NCBI GenBank assembly: GCA_035532475.1
Contig: DATKQY010000045.1
Location: forward strand, 1 to 64,000
Direction: 5' to 3'
DNA from: DATKQY01 sp035532475
Lineage (GTDB): Bacteria; Actinomycetota; Acidimicrobiia; Acidimicrobiales; Bog-793
Length of the DNA: 64,000 nucleotides
The translations under genes and the position numbers were made by a program. Of this stretch, positions 15,864-24,924 are shown piece by piece. How positions within the stretch are numbered: position 1 is the stretch's first letter; each line of letters starts with the position of its first letter. The notes under the pieces were generated by a model. That model was not told the origin of the DNA. It made no database searches and saw only the letters and a program-made list of their open reading frames with translations.

Positions 15864-16889
15864 TCAGACCGCCCGCGACGAGGCCCAGATGTCGATCCCG
15901 ACGTCGGTGGCGTGCTCGTCGATTGCGTCCAGTTCCTCCGGGCTGAACTCGAGCTTGTCGAGCGCGGCGACGTTGGCCTCGAGCTGCGCCACGCTGCTCA
16001 CGCCGACGAGGGCCGAGGTGACGCGGGCGTCCCTTAGCACCCAGGCGATCGCCATCTGTGAGAGCGACTGGCCCCGCGCCTTGGCGATCGCATCGAGGGC
16101 GCGCACTCGTGCGAGGTTCTCCTCGCTCAGGAACTCGCGGCTGAGCGACCCCTCGCGTGTGGCCCGCGAGCCTGCGGGCACCCCGGCGAGGTAGCGATCG
16201 GTCAGCATCCCCTGCCCGAGGGGCGAGAAGGCGATGCAGCCCGACCCGACCTCGCCGAGCACGTCGAGCAGGCCGCGTTCGATCCAGCGGTTGAGCATCG
16301 AGTACGAGGGCTGGTGGATGAGCAGCGGGGTGCCGAGGCCGCGCAGGATCGCCGCCGCCTCGGCGGTGCGCGCCGGGGAGTACGAGGACACTCCCGCGTA
16401 GAGCGCCTTGCCCTGGTGGACCGCGGTGGCGAGGGCGCCCATGGTCTCCTCGAGCGGGGTGTCCGGGTCCGCCCTGTGCGAATAGAAGATGTCGACGTAG
16501 TCGACCCCCATGCGCCTCAGGCTCTGGTCCAAGCTGGCGAGCAGGTACTTGCGGGAGCCGAGGTCCCCGTAGGGGCCGGGCCACATGTCGTAGCCGGCCT
16601 TCGTCGAGATGACGAGCTCGTCGCGGTAGGGCCGGAGGTCCTCGGCGAGGACGCGGCCGAAGCTCGTCTCGGCGGAGCCGTACGGCGGCCCGTAGTTGTT
16701 GGCCAGATCGAAATGCGTGATCCCGAGGTCGAAGGCGCGCCGCAGCACGGCGCGGACGTCCTCCAAGGCGCGCGTCGAGCCGAAGTTCTGCCACAGCCCG
16801 AGCGAGATCAGCGGTAATTCGAGGCCGCTGCGGCCGCAGCGCCGGTAGGCCTTGCGTTCGTAGCGGTCCTCGGCAGCGACGTACGGCAT
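15864..16889 (-). CDS. Aldo/keto reductase, L-glyceraldehyde-3-phosphate reductase-like
   Basis: This 341-residue AKR14-type protein resembles E. coli YghZ/MgrA. It has RRCGRSGLELPLISLGLW at the N-terminus, then DLANNYGPPYGSAE (catalytic Asp/Tyr), STKAGY (Lys) and DIFYSHRADPDTPLEETMGAL (His). C-terminal coenzyme-binding residues follow in SALVGVSS. Relatives reduce L-glyceraldehyde-3-phosphate or methylglyoxal with NADPH. The ATG at 16889 has GGAGTGGAGGG upstream. It is divergent from the sugar ABC importer by 350 bp, so it may act on the imported sugar's aldehyde, but that is inference. Confidence 0.88.
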   Translation of the reverse strand: MPYVAAEDRYERKAYRRCGRSGLELPLISLGLWQNFGSTRALEDVRAVLRRAFDLGITHFDLANNYGPPYGSAETSFGRVLAEDLRPYRDELVISTKAGYDMWPGPYGDLGSRKYLLASLDQSLRRMGVDYVDIFYSHRADPDTPLEETMGALATAVHQGKALYAGVSSYSPARTAEAAAILRGLGTPLLIHQPSYSMLNRWIERGLLDVLGEVGSGCIAFSPLGQGMLTDRYLAGVPAGSRATREGSLSREFLSEENLARVRALDAIAKARGQSLSQMAIAWVLRDARVTSALVGVSSVAQLEANVAALDKLEFSPEELDAIDEHATDVGIDIWASSRAV

Positions 16890-17239
16890 CGACCCTCCAC
16901 TCCCGCACGGCCAGACGCTCCGGCCCGTCCCAGACGCTACGACCGGCGTCGGGATCCCACCACTCGCGTCCAAGCGTCTTCCGCGAGGAGGGGCTTGCGC
17001 CGGGCCCCCTCTGTCCGATTATGTTGCGGACTGTTACGAACCAGCGCAGATTGTGACCAAGAGCCCTACGGGCCAGCAGCGATCGTCCATAACGTTCTGC
17101 TCAGCACCGGCACGGTCGAGGTGATCGGGTCAGCTCCTCCAGGGGGGCAAGCAGTACGCCGCCAGGGGGGATAACCTCCTCCTGGCTGGCGTGAACACCG
17201 ATGCAGGCATCACTCACCCAGACAAGGGGGGCAGCACAA
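16890..17239. promoter_or_regulatory. Divergent control region between AKR and sugar ABC operon
   Basis: These 350 bp hold no gene. A candidate promoter for the importer is TTGCGC (16995-17000) with GATTAT (17017-17022), spacer 16. Downstream, in the likely 5' UTR, GCCAGGGGG and CCTCCTGGC can form a stem at 17161-17186. CCAGGGGGG also occurs just upstream at 17139-17147. This suggests an untranslated leader of about 200 nt with structure. I see no clear operator for a LacI-type regulator. Confidence 0.4.
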
Positions 17240-18346
17240 ATGGCAACTGAGCCTTTTGAAGTCGACCCGAAGCGGTATGAGGTTTCGAGACGCCGGTTCC
17301 TGCGCAACTTCACCGCAGCGGCAGCGTCGGTGCCCTTCCTCGGCGGTCTCGCCGAGGTGCTCACCGAACGAGGTGCCGCCGCCCAGACGTTGCGCGACGA
17401 GTCGTCGCCGCTGTTCGCCAGGCACCCGGCCTACCAGTTCACCTTCGTGAACCACGTCACGACGAACACGTTCTTCACGGCGACCATCTACGGCCTGCAG
17501 GACGCCGCACGTATCCTGGGCATCCCGACGCCGCAGTGGACCGGATCGGCGAACTCGATCGTGGGCGAGATGGTCACGGCGATGAACCAGGCGGTCGCCG
17601 CCAACCGCAAGGGCATCGCCGTGGCGTTGATCGACCCGATCGCCTTCAACTCGCCCACCGACCGGGCGCTCGCGAAGGGCATCCCGGTCCTTGCCTACAA
17701 CGCCGACGAGCCGGGCAACAACCGCATGTGCTACGTGGGCCAGAACAACCTCACGGCCGGTGCGGCGGCGGCGGAGCGCATCGTGAAGGTCGTGCCGAAG
17801 GGCGGCCTGGTGGGCATGGTCATCGCCACCCCGGGCTCGGGCAACATCCAGCCACGGATCAACGGGGCGCTGCCGATCCTGAAGAAGGCGGGCCTCCAGA
17901 CGACGATCGTCGCCGGTGGCGCTGCGCAGACCGCCGAGCTCGCGGCCGTCGATGCCTGGTACCTCGGCCACAAGAACGTCAAGTTCATGTACTCGGTGGA
18001 CTCGGGTGACTCGATCGCCGTCGCGACGACGATCAAGAAGCACAACCTGCAGGGCAAGGTCGGAGGCTCCGGCTGGGACGTCGGCATCCCGGTGCTCCAG
18101 CAGGTGGCTTCGGGAGGCCTGAGCTTCTCGATCGACCAGCAGGCCTACCTGCAGGGCTTCATCCCGACGGTCCAGATGTTCCTCTACCAGATCTCGGCGG
18201 GTCTGATGAAGCCGGCGAACACCGACACCGGCCTCGGCTTCGTGACGAAGTCGAACGTTTCGCCCTACCTCGCGCACCCGACGCGGTGGGAGGGCAGCGG
18301 AGCGGGCGAGACGGCCTTCGCCCCACCGGCGCGCATCGGCGTCTAG
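17240..18346 (+). CDS. Sugar ABC transporter, substrate-binding protein (Tat signal)
   Basis: This 368-residue periplasmic-binding-protein-like (Peripla_BP_4) lipofold receptor is expected to be exported folded. A Tat motif, SRRRFLRNF, at residues 16-24 is followed by a hydrophobic stretch (AAAASVPFLGGL). The mature domain shows FTFVNHVTTNTFFTATIYG, PVLAYNADEP and GMVIATPGSGNIQPRINGA, as in ribose/fructose-type receptors. No lipobox Cys is seen. I chose the ATG at 17240, with AAGGGGGG about 9 nt upstream, over the ATG at 17201. It is the first gene of a receptor-permease-ATPase operon. The sugar is unknown. Confidence 0.9.
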   Translation: MATEPFEVDPKRYEVSRRRFLRNFTAAAASVPFLGGLAEVLTERGAAAQTLRDESSPLFARHPAYQFTFVNHVTTNTFFTATIYGLQDAARILGIPTPQWTGSANSIVGEMVTAMNQAVAANRKGIAVALIDPIAFNSPTDRALAKGIPVLAYNADEPGNNRMCYVGQNNLTAGAAAAERIVKVVPKGGLVGMVIATPGSGNIQPRINGALPILKKAGLQTTIVAGGAAQTAELAAVDAWYLGHKNVKFMYSVDSGDSIAVATTIKKHNLQGKVGGSGWDVGIPVLQQVASGGLSFSIDQQAYLQGFIPTVQMFLYQISAGLMKPANTDTGLGFVTKSNVSPYLAHPTRWEGSGAGETAFAPPARIGV

Positions 18347-18349
18347 CAC

Positions 18350-19390
18350 ATGGCGCAGGCGACGATCACGTCCGAAGACGAGTCGTCCGAATCCCCCGCT
18401 TCGCCCACCAGGGCGGAGCGGGGGAGCTCGCCGTTGTCGCTGCTGAAGGTCCTCGTCCAGCGGCGGGAGGCCACGGTCGTCGTCGTGACGGTCGCGGTGA
18501 TCGTCTACTTCGCGATCCGGAACTCCAGCTTCTACTCGGTCGCGAACATCATCACGATCGCCCAGTACGTGGCACCGATCGCCATCTTGGGCTCGGCGCA
18601 GGTGCTGCTGCTCGTGCTCGCGGAGATCGACCTCTCCCAGGGACAGGTGTACCTCACCGCCCCGTGGTTCGTGTACCTGATCTGGTCCGCGGGCGTGCCC
18701 CTCGGCTGGGCGATCGCCGCGGCGCTCGCCTGCAGCCTCGGCATCGGGGCGATCAACGGGCTCTTCCTCGTCCGCCTCGGCGTCCCGTCGCTGATCGTCA
18801 CGCTTGCCATGAACTACGCGCTGTTCGGGCTGGTCCTCGTGGAGTCGAACGCGACCCAGGTGAACATGCCGGGCACGACGGGCCACCTCGGGCTCGTGCT
18901 CGGTATCGGCAGCTGGGCGACGATCCTGTGGGCGGTCGGGATCGGGGCATCCATCTGGGTCCTGCTCAAGAAGGCGCGCTTCGGCACCCACGTCACCGCG
19001 ACCGGTGGCAACCTCCTCGGCGCCGCCGAGGCGGGCATCCCGGTGCGCCGCGTCAAGGTGTGGTGCTTCATGATCAGCGCGTTCGCCGCGGGGTTCGCAG
19101 GGATCCTCGACTCCATCCGGATCCAGAGCCTGAACCCCGGCAACTCGGGCCTGGACGTCGTCCTCCCGGGCATCGTGGCGGCGGTCATCGGCGGCACGGC
19201 GCTCACCGGCGGCCGGGGAACCGTCCTCGGCACCCTGATCGGCGCGGTGTTCCTCGGCGTGCTGGAGGACGGGTTCAACCTGATCGGCGTCAGCGCCTAC
19301 TGGTTCTACCTCGCCGAAGGGGTCGTGATCCTCATCGCCATGGCCATCAACACCCAGCTCGGCTCGCTCGCGGCAAGGACGAAACGATGA
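18350..19390 (+). CDS. Sugar ABC transporter, permease (RbsC/FrcC-like)
   Basis: This 346-residue inner-membrane protein of the BPD_transp_2 family has 8-10 predicted helices after a 35-residue polar N-terminus. Family landmarks are LVLAEIDLSQGQVY, GAINGLFLVRLGVPSLIVTLAM, and the EAA-like GIVAAVIGGTALTGGRGTVLGTLIGAVFLG near the C-terminus. It starts 3 bp after the receptor gene and ends overlapping the ATPase start (ATGA), so the three are translationally linked. It probably forms a homodimeric channel. Confidence 0.92.
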   Translation: MAQATITSEDESSESPASPTRAERGSSPLSLLKVLVQRREATVVVVTVAVIVYFAIRNSSFYSVANIITIAQYVAPIAILGSAQVLLLVLAEIDLSQGQVYLTAPWFVYLIWSAGVPLGWAIAAALACSLGIGAINGLFLVRLGVPSLIVTLAMNYALFGLVLVESNATQVNMPGTTGHLGLVLGIGSWATILWAVGIGASIWVLLKKARFGTHVTATGGNLLGAAEAGIPVRRVKVWCFMISAFAAGFAGILDSIRIQSLNPGNSGLDVVLPGIVAAVIGGTALTGGRGTVLGTLIGAVFLGVLEDGFNLIGVSAYWFYLAEGVVILIAMAINTQLGSLAARTKR

Positions 19391-20238
19391 CGACGAACAG
19401 CAGCCCGCCCGCCGACGGCCAGGCCGTCGGGGTGGCTGGCGCGCCACCCGCAGCCGCCGTCACGCGTGACACGATCCTGGAGGCCGAGGGCATCACGAAG
19501 CGCTTCGGCGCCGTCATCGCGCTGCGGGGCGTGGACATGCACCTGGAGCGTGGCGAGGTGCTCGGCCTCGTCGGCGACAACGGCACCGGCAAGAGCACCT
19601 TCGTCAAGATCCTCTGCGGCTACCACCGGGCCGACGCCGGCCGGATCGTCGTCGAGGGCGAGGAGGTCCACTTCCACTCGGTGCAGGATGCCCGGGCCTA
19701 CGGTATCGAGACCGTCTACCAGGACCTCGCGCTCGTGCCGCAGCTCACCGTGTACCAGAACCTCTTCCTCAACCGGGAGATCGCCCATCTCGGCAAGATC
19801 GGGTGGCTGTCGAACCGGAAGATGCGCAACCTCGCGAAGCAGTACCTCGACGACATCAGGGTCGATATCTCCGACATGAACGCCGAGGTGGAGATGCTCT
19901 CCGGCGGCCAGCGCCAGGCGATCGCCGTCGCCCGCGCCACGCGCCAGAACGCGAAGATCCTCCTTCTGGACGAGCCGCTTGCCGCGATGGGCGCCAAGGA
20001 GTCCGCGCTCATCATCGACCTGGTGAAGGACCTCGCCTCCCGCGGCGTCTCGATGATCGTCATCGACCACAACTACACGCACCTGTTCGAGCTCTGCGAT
20101 CGTCTCAACATCATCCAGCAGGGCAGGATCACCTACGACCGGTCCGTGCGCGACACGTCCGTCGAGGAGCTGACCGAGCTGATGGTCTCGGAGTACCGCC
20201 GGCAGGTGATGGCGGGCCACGCCGAACTGGCCCATTGA
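19387..20238 (+). CDS. Sugar ABC transporter, single-domain ATPase (FrcA-like)
   Basis: This 283-residue protein has one nucleotide-binding domain, in contrast to the tandem-domain RbsA type. Walker A is GDNGTGKST (a Thr replaces the usual Ala), the signature is LSGGQRQ and Walker B is ILLLDEPLAAMG, where DEPTAA is more common. The H-loop is IDHNYTHLF. This architecture is that of FrcA-type ATPases for fructose and related sugars. A 28-residue Pro/Ala-rich tail precedes the domain. The ATG at 19387 overlaps the permease stop by four bases. Confidence 0.92.
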   Translation: MTTNSSPPADGQAVGVAGAPPAAAVTRDTILEAEGITKRFGAVIALRGVDMHLERGEVLGLVGDNGTGKSTFVKILCGYHRADAGRIVVEGEEVHFHSVQDARAYGIETVYQDLALVPQLTVYQNLFLNREIAHLGKIGWLSNRKMRNLAKQYLDDIRVDISDMNAEVEMLSGGQRQAIAVARATRQNAKILLLDEPLAAMGAKESALIIDLVKDLASRGVSMIVIDHNYTHLFELCDRLNIIQQGRITYDRSVRDTSVEELTELMVSEYRRQVMAGHAELAH

Positions 20239-20314
20239 GCCTGGGTCGGGGACGGCCGGCCGGGGCGGACACAGTACCCCGTCCGGAGGCAGCGCAAGCG
20301 CCACGCACGGCACC

Positions 20315-21238
20315 GTGATCCAGGCGAGAGGGCTCACCAAGCGCTTCAAGAGCACCCTGGCGGTGGACGACCTCACCTTCGACGTCCTCCCCGGACGTGT
20401 CACCGGCTTCCTCGGGCCGAACGGCTCCGGAAAGTCGACGACGATGCGGCTCGCGCTCGGTCTCGACCGGCCGACGACGGGCACGGCGACGGTGAACGGG
20501 CACCTTTACCGAGAGCTCCGCTGGCCCCTCAACGAGGTGGGCGCGCTCTTGGAGGTGGGCGCGCTCCATCCGGGTCGGCGCGCCCGCGACCACCTGCGAT
20601 GGCTGGCGCGCACGAACGCCATCCCGCTCGCGCGCGCCGACGAGGCGCTGGAGCTCGTGGGGCTCGCCAGCGCGGCCGCCCGGCGCGCCGGCACGCTGTC
20701 GCTCGGCATGCGCCAGCGCCTCGGGATCGCCGCGGCTCTGCTCGGCGACCCGTCGACGCTGCTCTTCGACGAGCCCGTGAACGGCCTCGACCCCGAGGGC
20801 ATCGTCTGGGTCCGGACGCTGCTGAAGTCGCTCGCCTCCGAAGGTCGGACGGTGCTCGTGTCGAGCCACCTGATGAGCGAGATGGCGCTCACCGCCGACC
20901 ATCTCGTGGTCATCGGGCGCGGCAGGCTGATCGCCGACGCGAGCGTCGAGGAGTTCGTGCGGCGTGCGACGGTCGGGTGGACCCGCGTCGTCGCTCCCGA
21001 CCGGGACCGGCTGCGTGAAGCGCTCGAGCGCGCGCGAGCCGACGTGGTGCTCGCCGACGATGGCGCCTTGGAGGTCCGCGGCGTGGAGGCGGCTCGCGTC
21101 GGCGAGCTCGCGCACCAGGCCGGCATCGTCCTGCACGAGCTCACGCCGAGGCATGCCTCGTTGGAGGAGGCCTATATGGACCTGACCGCCGGGAGCGTCG
21201 AGTATCACGCCCCGCACTCAGGCGAGGCCCGGCGGTGA
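20315..21238 (+). CDS. ABC-2 type exporter, ATP-binding protein
   Basis: This 307-residue ATPase has Walker A GPNGSGKST near residue 34, signature LSLGMRQRL, Walker B TLLFDEPVNGLDPEG and H-loop SSHLMSEM. A C-terminal extension of about 90 residues is typical of the CcmA/DrrA-like ABC-2 group. The start is GTG 20315, and its stop overlaps the permease start (GTGA). Together with the next gene it forms a two-component exporter, of the kind used for peptides, antibiotics or lipids. No substrate-linked biosynthesis genes are adjacent. Confidence 0.92.
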   Translation: MIQARGLTKRFKSTLAVDDLTFDVLPGRVTGFLGPNGSGKSTTMRLALGLDRPTTGTATVNGHLYRELRWPLNEVGALLEVGALHPGRRARDHLRWLARTNAIPLARADEALELVGLASAAARRAGTLSLGMRQRLGIAAALLGDPSTLLFDEPVNGLDPEGIVWVRTLLKSLASEGRTVLVSSHLMSEMALTADHLVVIGRGRLIADASVEEFVRRATVGWTRVVAPDRDRLREALERARADVVLADDGALEVRGVEAARVGELAHQAGIVLHELTPRHASLEEAYMDLTAGSVEYHAPHSGEARR

Positions 21239-22086
21239 GCGAGGTGCCGCCCGCCGCCGTCGTGGCGGGTGCGGCCCCGAGCCCAGACCGAAGCGGAGTC
21301 TCAGAGCTCAGCGACGCCGTTGCCGCGGAATGGATGAAGCTCCGGAGCCTCCGCTCAAGCTCCATCACCTTCACCGGCGCGTTCGTCTCGATGCTCGGTG
21401 TCAGCGCCCTCGTCTGCTGGGCCGTCGCCCACCATTACGCGTCGCAGCCTCCGTTCGAACAGGCCGTCGAGCGCGTCACGCTCGACGCCTCGTTCCTCAG
21501 CGTGAGCGGGATCTTTCTTGCCCAGCTGCCGATCGGCGTCCTCGGCGTGCTCATGATGAGCTCGGAGTTCGCCACCGGCCTCGTGCGGGCGAGCTTCACC
21601 GCCGTGCCGCGCAGGATGACCCTGCTCGCCGCCAAGGCGATCGTCTTCGTGGTCGTCTCGTTCCTGATCGGGAGCGCCGGCTCCTTCGCCTCGTTCGCGA
21701 TCGGCCAGTCCGTGCTCGCCACCCAGGGCATCCAGACGACGCTCGGGGCGCCGGGGGTGCTCCGAGCGGTGATCGGCGGCGGCTGTTACCTGCCGATCCT
21801 CGGCCTGCTCGGGCTCGGGCTCGGCGCGATGATCCGGCGTACGGCCGGCGGCGTGGCGGCGCTCTTCGGCCTGCTTCTCGTGCTGCCGGTGATCGCCTCG
21901 GTGCTGCCCGCCCCCTGGGGCCCGGACATCCAGGAGTACCTGCCGAACCAGGCCGGCTCGGCCTTGCTCCACGCGTCGGGTGGCTCCGACGTCCTCGCCC
22001 CGTGGACCGGCTTCGGCGTCTTCTGCGCGTACGCCGCCGTGGCGCTGGCGGCCGGCGCGCTCCTCGTGCAGCGCCGCGACGCCTGA
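21235..22086 (+). CDS. ABC-2 type exporter, permease
   Basis: This 283-residue integral membrane protein has six hydrophobic segments, about residues 42-63, 92-115, 133-158, 178-199, 203-223 and 254-274. It has the AAEWMKLRSLRSS amphipathic lead and SSEFATGLVRASFTAVPRR loop common to ABC-2 permeases of the YdhP/ytrF-like actinobacterial group. The GTG at 21235 overlaps the ATPase stop. It forms the channel for the preceding ATPase. The substrate is unknown. Confidence 0.9.
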   Translation: MSEVPPAAVVAGAAPSPDRSGVSELSDAVAAEWMKLRSLRSSSITFTGAFVSMLGVSALVCWAVAHHYASQPPFEQAVERVTLDASFLSVSGIFLAQLPIGVLGVLMMSSEFATGLVRASFTAVPRRMTLLAAKAIVFVVVSFLIGSAGSFASFAIGQSVLATQGIQTTLGAPGVLRAVIGGGCYLPILGLLGLGLGAMIRRTAGGVAALFGLLLVLPVIASVLPAPWGPDIQEYLPNQAGSALLHASGGSDVLAPWTGFGVFCAYAAVALAAGALLVQRRDA

Positions 22087-22188
22087 GGCTGGGCGACGGC
22101 GCGTCCCGGCCCGTTTCTGCATCCGAGCGGCGGCTTCGAGGTCCGTCGTTGAGCGCGCGGCCCGGCCCGCGACGCCTACAGTCGCCCG

Positions 22189-23496
22189 ATGCGTCTTCCC
22201 CGGAGCGTGCTCGTCGCGGCCGTCTTCGTTGGGCTGTGCATCGCGGTGCTCGGCAACCTGAACGGCTCGCGGGTACGCCCGCCGGCCCCCGAGGGCGCCC
22301 ACGGATCCGGATCAACCACGTCCTCGGCGCCTCGCGCCACCCCGACGACGGCCGCTTCGGGCAGGACCGCGACGACGACGGCGAACCAGGCCGGCGCGGG
22401 CCATTCCGGCCCCGCGCTGCTGTTCGCCGCGCCGGCCCGCCACGGGCGTGCGGGTCCGAACCTCCTGGCGGGCTCGGACCCGTCGGTGCTCCCCGCGGAC
22501 GTGCTGATCGCGGACCGGTCAAACAGCCGACTGCTGATCGTCGATCCGACGGGCCGGGTCGTCTGGCAGTTCCCGCGCCCCGGTGACCTCCGCCCGGGCC
22601 AGACCTTCAAGATCCCCGACGACGCCTTCTTCAGCCCCGACGGACGCGAGATCCTGGCCACCCAAGAGGACGACCAGGTCATCTCGCTCATCGACGTCCG
22701 GACCCACCGCATCGCCTGGCAGTACGGGACACCGGGGGCGCCGGGCATGGGCCCGAACCACGTCTGGAACCCGGACGACGCGATGGTCCTGCCGAACGGC
22801 GAGATCGTGCTCGCCGACATCAAGAACTGCAGCCTGCTGGTGCTGCGGCCGCCGAGCCACCTTCCGGTCGAGCGCATCGGCGAGGCGACGAACGCCTGCA
22901 CGCACGAGCCGCCGCTGCGCTGGGGGAGCCCGAACGGGATGTTCCCTCTCACCGACCACAACTACCTCGTCACCGAGATCAACGGCGACTGGGTCGACGA
23001 GCTCACGCCCGCGGGCAAGGTGCTGTGGTCGACCAACCCTCCCGGTGTGGCGTATCCGTCCGACACAAACGAGGTGGCCGCCAACCGCTACCTGACGGTC
23101 GACTACTCGGACCCCGGACAGATCGTCGAGTTCGACCGGAGCGGGCACCTGCGCTACCGGTACGCGCCGACGAGCGGCCCGGGCAGGCTGAACCAGCCGT
23201 CGCTGTGCGTCCCGGTGCCGGTGAGCCACGACATCTTGTGCAACGACGACTTCAATGACCGGGTCATCGTCATCGACCCGCGGACGAACCGCATCGTCTG
23301 GCAGTACGGCCACGATTCTGTCTCGGGCACCGCGCCCGGCTACCTCGACCGTCCCGACGGTGTCGATCTCGTCCCGCCGTACTCGCTGGGCGTGATCCAC
23401 GCCGCGACGACGGGCCGACCCGCGGCCCGCTGCGTGGCGTCGGTCCCGGTCGGGACGTGCACGTTCGGCGTCGCGGCGACGCGCGCCGCCGCCTGA
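22189..23496 (+). CDS. Secreted or anchored beta-propeller protein
   Basis: This 435-residue protein has an N-terminal signal or anchor helix at residues 7-24 and then a 50-residue Ser/Thr/Ala/Pro linker. Repeated blade-like units follow: LLIVDPTGRVVWQFPRPG, ISLIDVRTHRIAWQYGTPG, DELTPAGKVLWSTN, IVEFDRSGHLRYRY and VIVIDPRTNRIVWQYGH. Such W-x-Y/F-closing blades are typical of NHL/PQQ-like and arylsulfotransferase-like propellers. No catalytic residues are evident. The ATG at 22189 is 6 nt after TACAGT (22177-22182), so a leaderless mRNA is likely. A ligand-binding or surface role is inference. Confidence 0.82.
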   Translation: MRLPRSVLVAAVFVGLCIAVLGNLNGSRVRPPAPEGAHGSGSTTSSAPRATPTTAASGRTATTTANQAGAGHSGPALLFAAPARHGRAGPNLLAGSDPSVLPADVLIADRSNSRLLIVDPTGRVVWQFPRPGDLRPGQTFKIPDDAFFSPDGREILATQEDDQVISLIDVRTHRIAWQYGTPGAPGMGPNHVWNPDDAMVLPNGEIVLADIKNCSLLVLRPPSHLPVERIGEATNACTHEPPLRWGSPNGMFPLTDHNYLVTEINGDWVDELTPAGKVLWSTNPPGVAYPSDTNEVAANRYLTVDYSDPGQIVEFDRSGHLRYRYAPTSGPGRLNQPSLCVPVPVSHDILCNDDFNDRVIVIDPRTNRIVWQYGHDSVSGTAPGYLDRPDGVDLVPPYSLGVIHAATTGRPAARCVASVPVGTCTFGVAATRAAA

Positions 23497-23774
23497 GGAG
23501 CCGCCCTCGCAAGCTGCAGCGCGGCACCGCCGCGTCGCGATGACCGTGCCGCCGACCCCGGTGGTGTGCGAGGACGAACCGCGCTGCGACACTGCTCGTC
23601 GCTCCCCGGTGCGTGCTCGTCACCCCAGCGGGCGTGCTCGCGGGCGGAGACACGACCGACCCGTCGTGCGTTCCTCGGCACGACGACGGCCGCAGCGTGA
23701 TCCGGCCGGGGTCGTGCACGACCCGCGGCGATTCAGGTCGCGGGGTGGAGCCGACGCGTTGTTAGCCTGCCGGC
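23497..23774. other. Intergenic stretch, no gene seen
   Basis: These 278 bp contain only GC-biased open frames without family resemblance. At the right end, TAGCCT (23763-23768) lies 6 nt before the next ATG and is the probable -10 box of the deacetylase gene. Confidence 0.5.
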
Positions 23775-24488
23775 ATGCACGCTGAGATCCCCGAACGAGC
23801 GCTCATCGTCGCCGCGCACCCCGACGACATCGACTTCGGTGCCGCCGGCACGGTGGCGATGTGGACGGCGGCGGGCGCCGAGGTCACCTACTGCCTCGTG
23901 ACCGATGGCGATGCGGGCGGATTCGACCTCGACGCCGACCGGTCGTCGATGGCAGGCATCCGGCGCGACGAGCAGCGCGCCGCGGCATCGGTCGTCGGGG
24001 TGGAGCACGTCGAGTTCCTCGGCCGCCCGGACGGTCGGCTCGTCGCGGACCTCGACCTCAGACGGGACATCGCCGCGGTGATCCGCCGCCACCGCCCTGA
24101 TCGTGTGGTGTGCCCGAGCCCCGAGCGAGACTACGAGCGGCTCGCCGCGAGCCACCCGGACCACCTCGCCGCGGGCGAGGCGACGATCTGCGCCGTCTAT
24201 CCCGACGCACGCAACCCGTTCGCCTTCCCGGAGCTGATCCGCGCCGGGCTCGAGCCGCACACGGTCCACGAGCTTTGGCTGATGGCGTCCCCGACGCCGA
24301 ACCACGCCGTCGACATCACCGAGATGATCGAGCGCAAGATCGCGGCGCTCATGGAGCACAAGAGCCAGCTTCCCGACCCTGGCGCGACCGAAGCGCGCGT
24401 GCGCTCGTGGACGGCGGCCGCCGCGACCGGCGCCGGCCTCGGCGAGGGCCGCCACGCCGAGGCCTTCTCGATCCTCCAGGTGCCTTGA
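23775..24488 (+). CDS. PIG-L/LmbE-family zinc deacetylase
   Basis: This 237-residue protein has the N-acetylglucosamine-type deacetylase motif AHPDDIDFGAAGT (zinc His plus catalytic Asp) at residues 14-26, and the third ligand in ASHPDHLAAGEA near residue 128. MshB and BshB, which deacetylate GlcNAc-inositol or GlcNAc-malate in low-molecular-weight thiol synthesis, belong here. The protein is shorter than canonical MshB (about 290 residues), so a mycothiol role is possible but unproven. It could instead be an amidase for mycothiol conjugates or another amino sugar. The start is the ATG at 23775. Confidence 0.88.
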   Translation: MHAEIPERALIVAAHPDDIDFGAAGTVAMWTAAGAEVTYCLVTDGDAGGFDLDADRSSMAGIRRDEQRAAASVVGVEHVEFLGRPDGRLVADLDLRRDIAAVIRRHRPDRVVCPSPERDYERLAASHPDHLAAGEATICAVYPDARNPFAFPELIRAGLEPHTVHELWLMASPTPNHAVDITEMIERKIAALMEHKSQLPDPGATEARVRSWTAAAATGAGLGEGRHAEAFSILQVP

Positions 24489-24528
24489 GGCCGGCGTGCG
24501 CCGTCGGGTCCCGGCCAGCCGGGACGGC

Positions 24529-24924
24529 TCACGCCGCGACGTCGAGGTCGGGCACCTCGGCGCTGCGGTGTGCGCAGCGACGGGCCCGGTAGGGGATCGT
24601 CGAGAGGCACTCCGGGCACGCCTTCGTCTCGGGCTCCGCGAGGCCCGGCCGGCGAGACCGGCGGCGGCTCAGCGCCTCGATCGGCTGCACTACGAAGAAG
24701 AAGACCGCCACGGCGATCGCCGGGTAGGCGAGGAGCGCATTCGCGAAGTCTCCATAGCGGAAGATGCTGTGGTTGACGCTGAACGAGAGGAGCTCGAAGT
24801 CCGCCTTGCCCGGCATCGAGTTGCGCGGCGTGACCAGGTCGGTGACCAGTGCCTTCACGACGGGGCCGAACGCAGCGCCCGCCACGCTGCCGACCGCCAG
24901 GTCGACGACGTTGTCGCGCAGCAC
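24529..24924 (-). CDS. mscL: Large-conductance mechanosensitive channel MscL, doubtful N-terminus
   Basis: The protein shows MscL's first pore helix (DNVVDLAVGSVAGAAFGPVV), its periplasmic loop, and its second helix (AIAVAVFFFVVQPIEAL). A C-terminal zinc-ribbon tail, CPECLSTIPYRARRCAH, is seen in actinobacterial MscLs, but the fourth Cys is Arg here (CAHR). The recorded start is GTG 24924 (131 residues), which omits the conserved FKDCEAFVLR lead-in. That lead is present in frame upstream but without ATG/GTG. A GGGAG box is followed 5 nt later by GTC, as if the start had mutated. An ATG further up is one base out of frame. Confidence 0.8.
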   Translation of the reverse strand: MLRDNVVDLAVGSVAGAAFGPVVKALVTDLVTPRNSMPGKADFELLSFSVNHSIFRYGDFANALLAYPAIAVAVFFFVVQPIEALSRRRSRRPGLAEPETKACPECLSTIPYRARRCAHRSAEVPDLDVAA

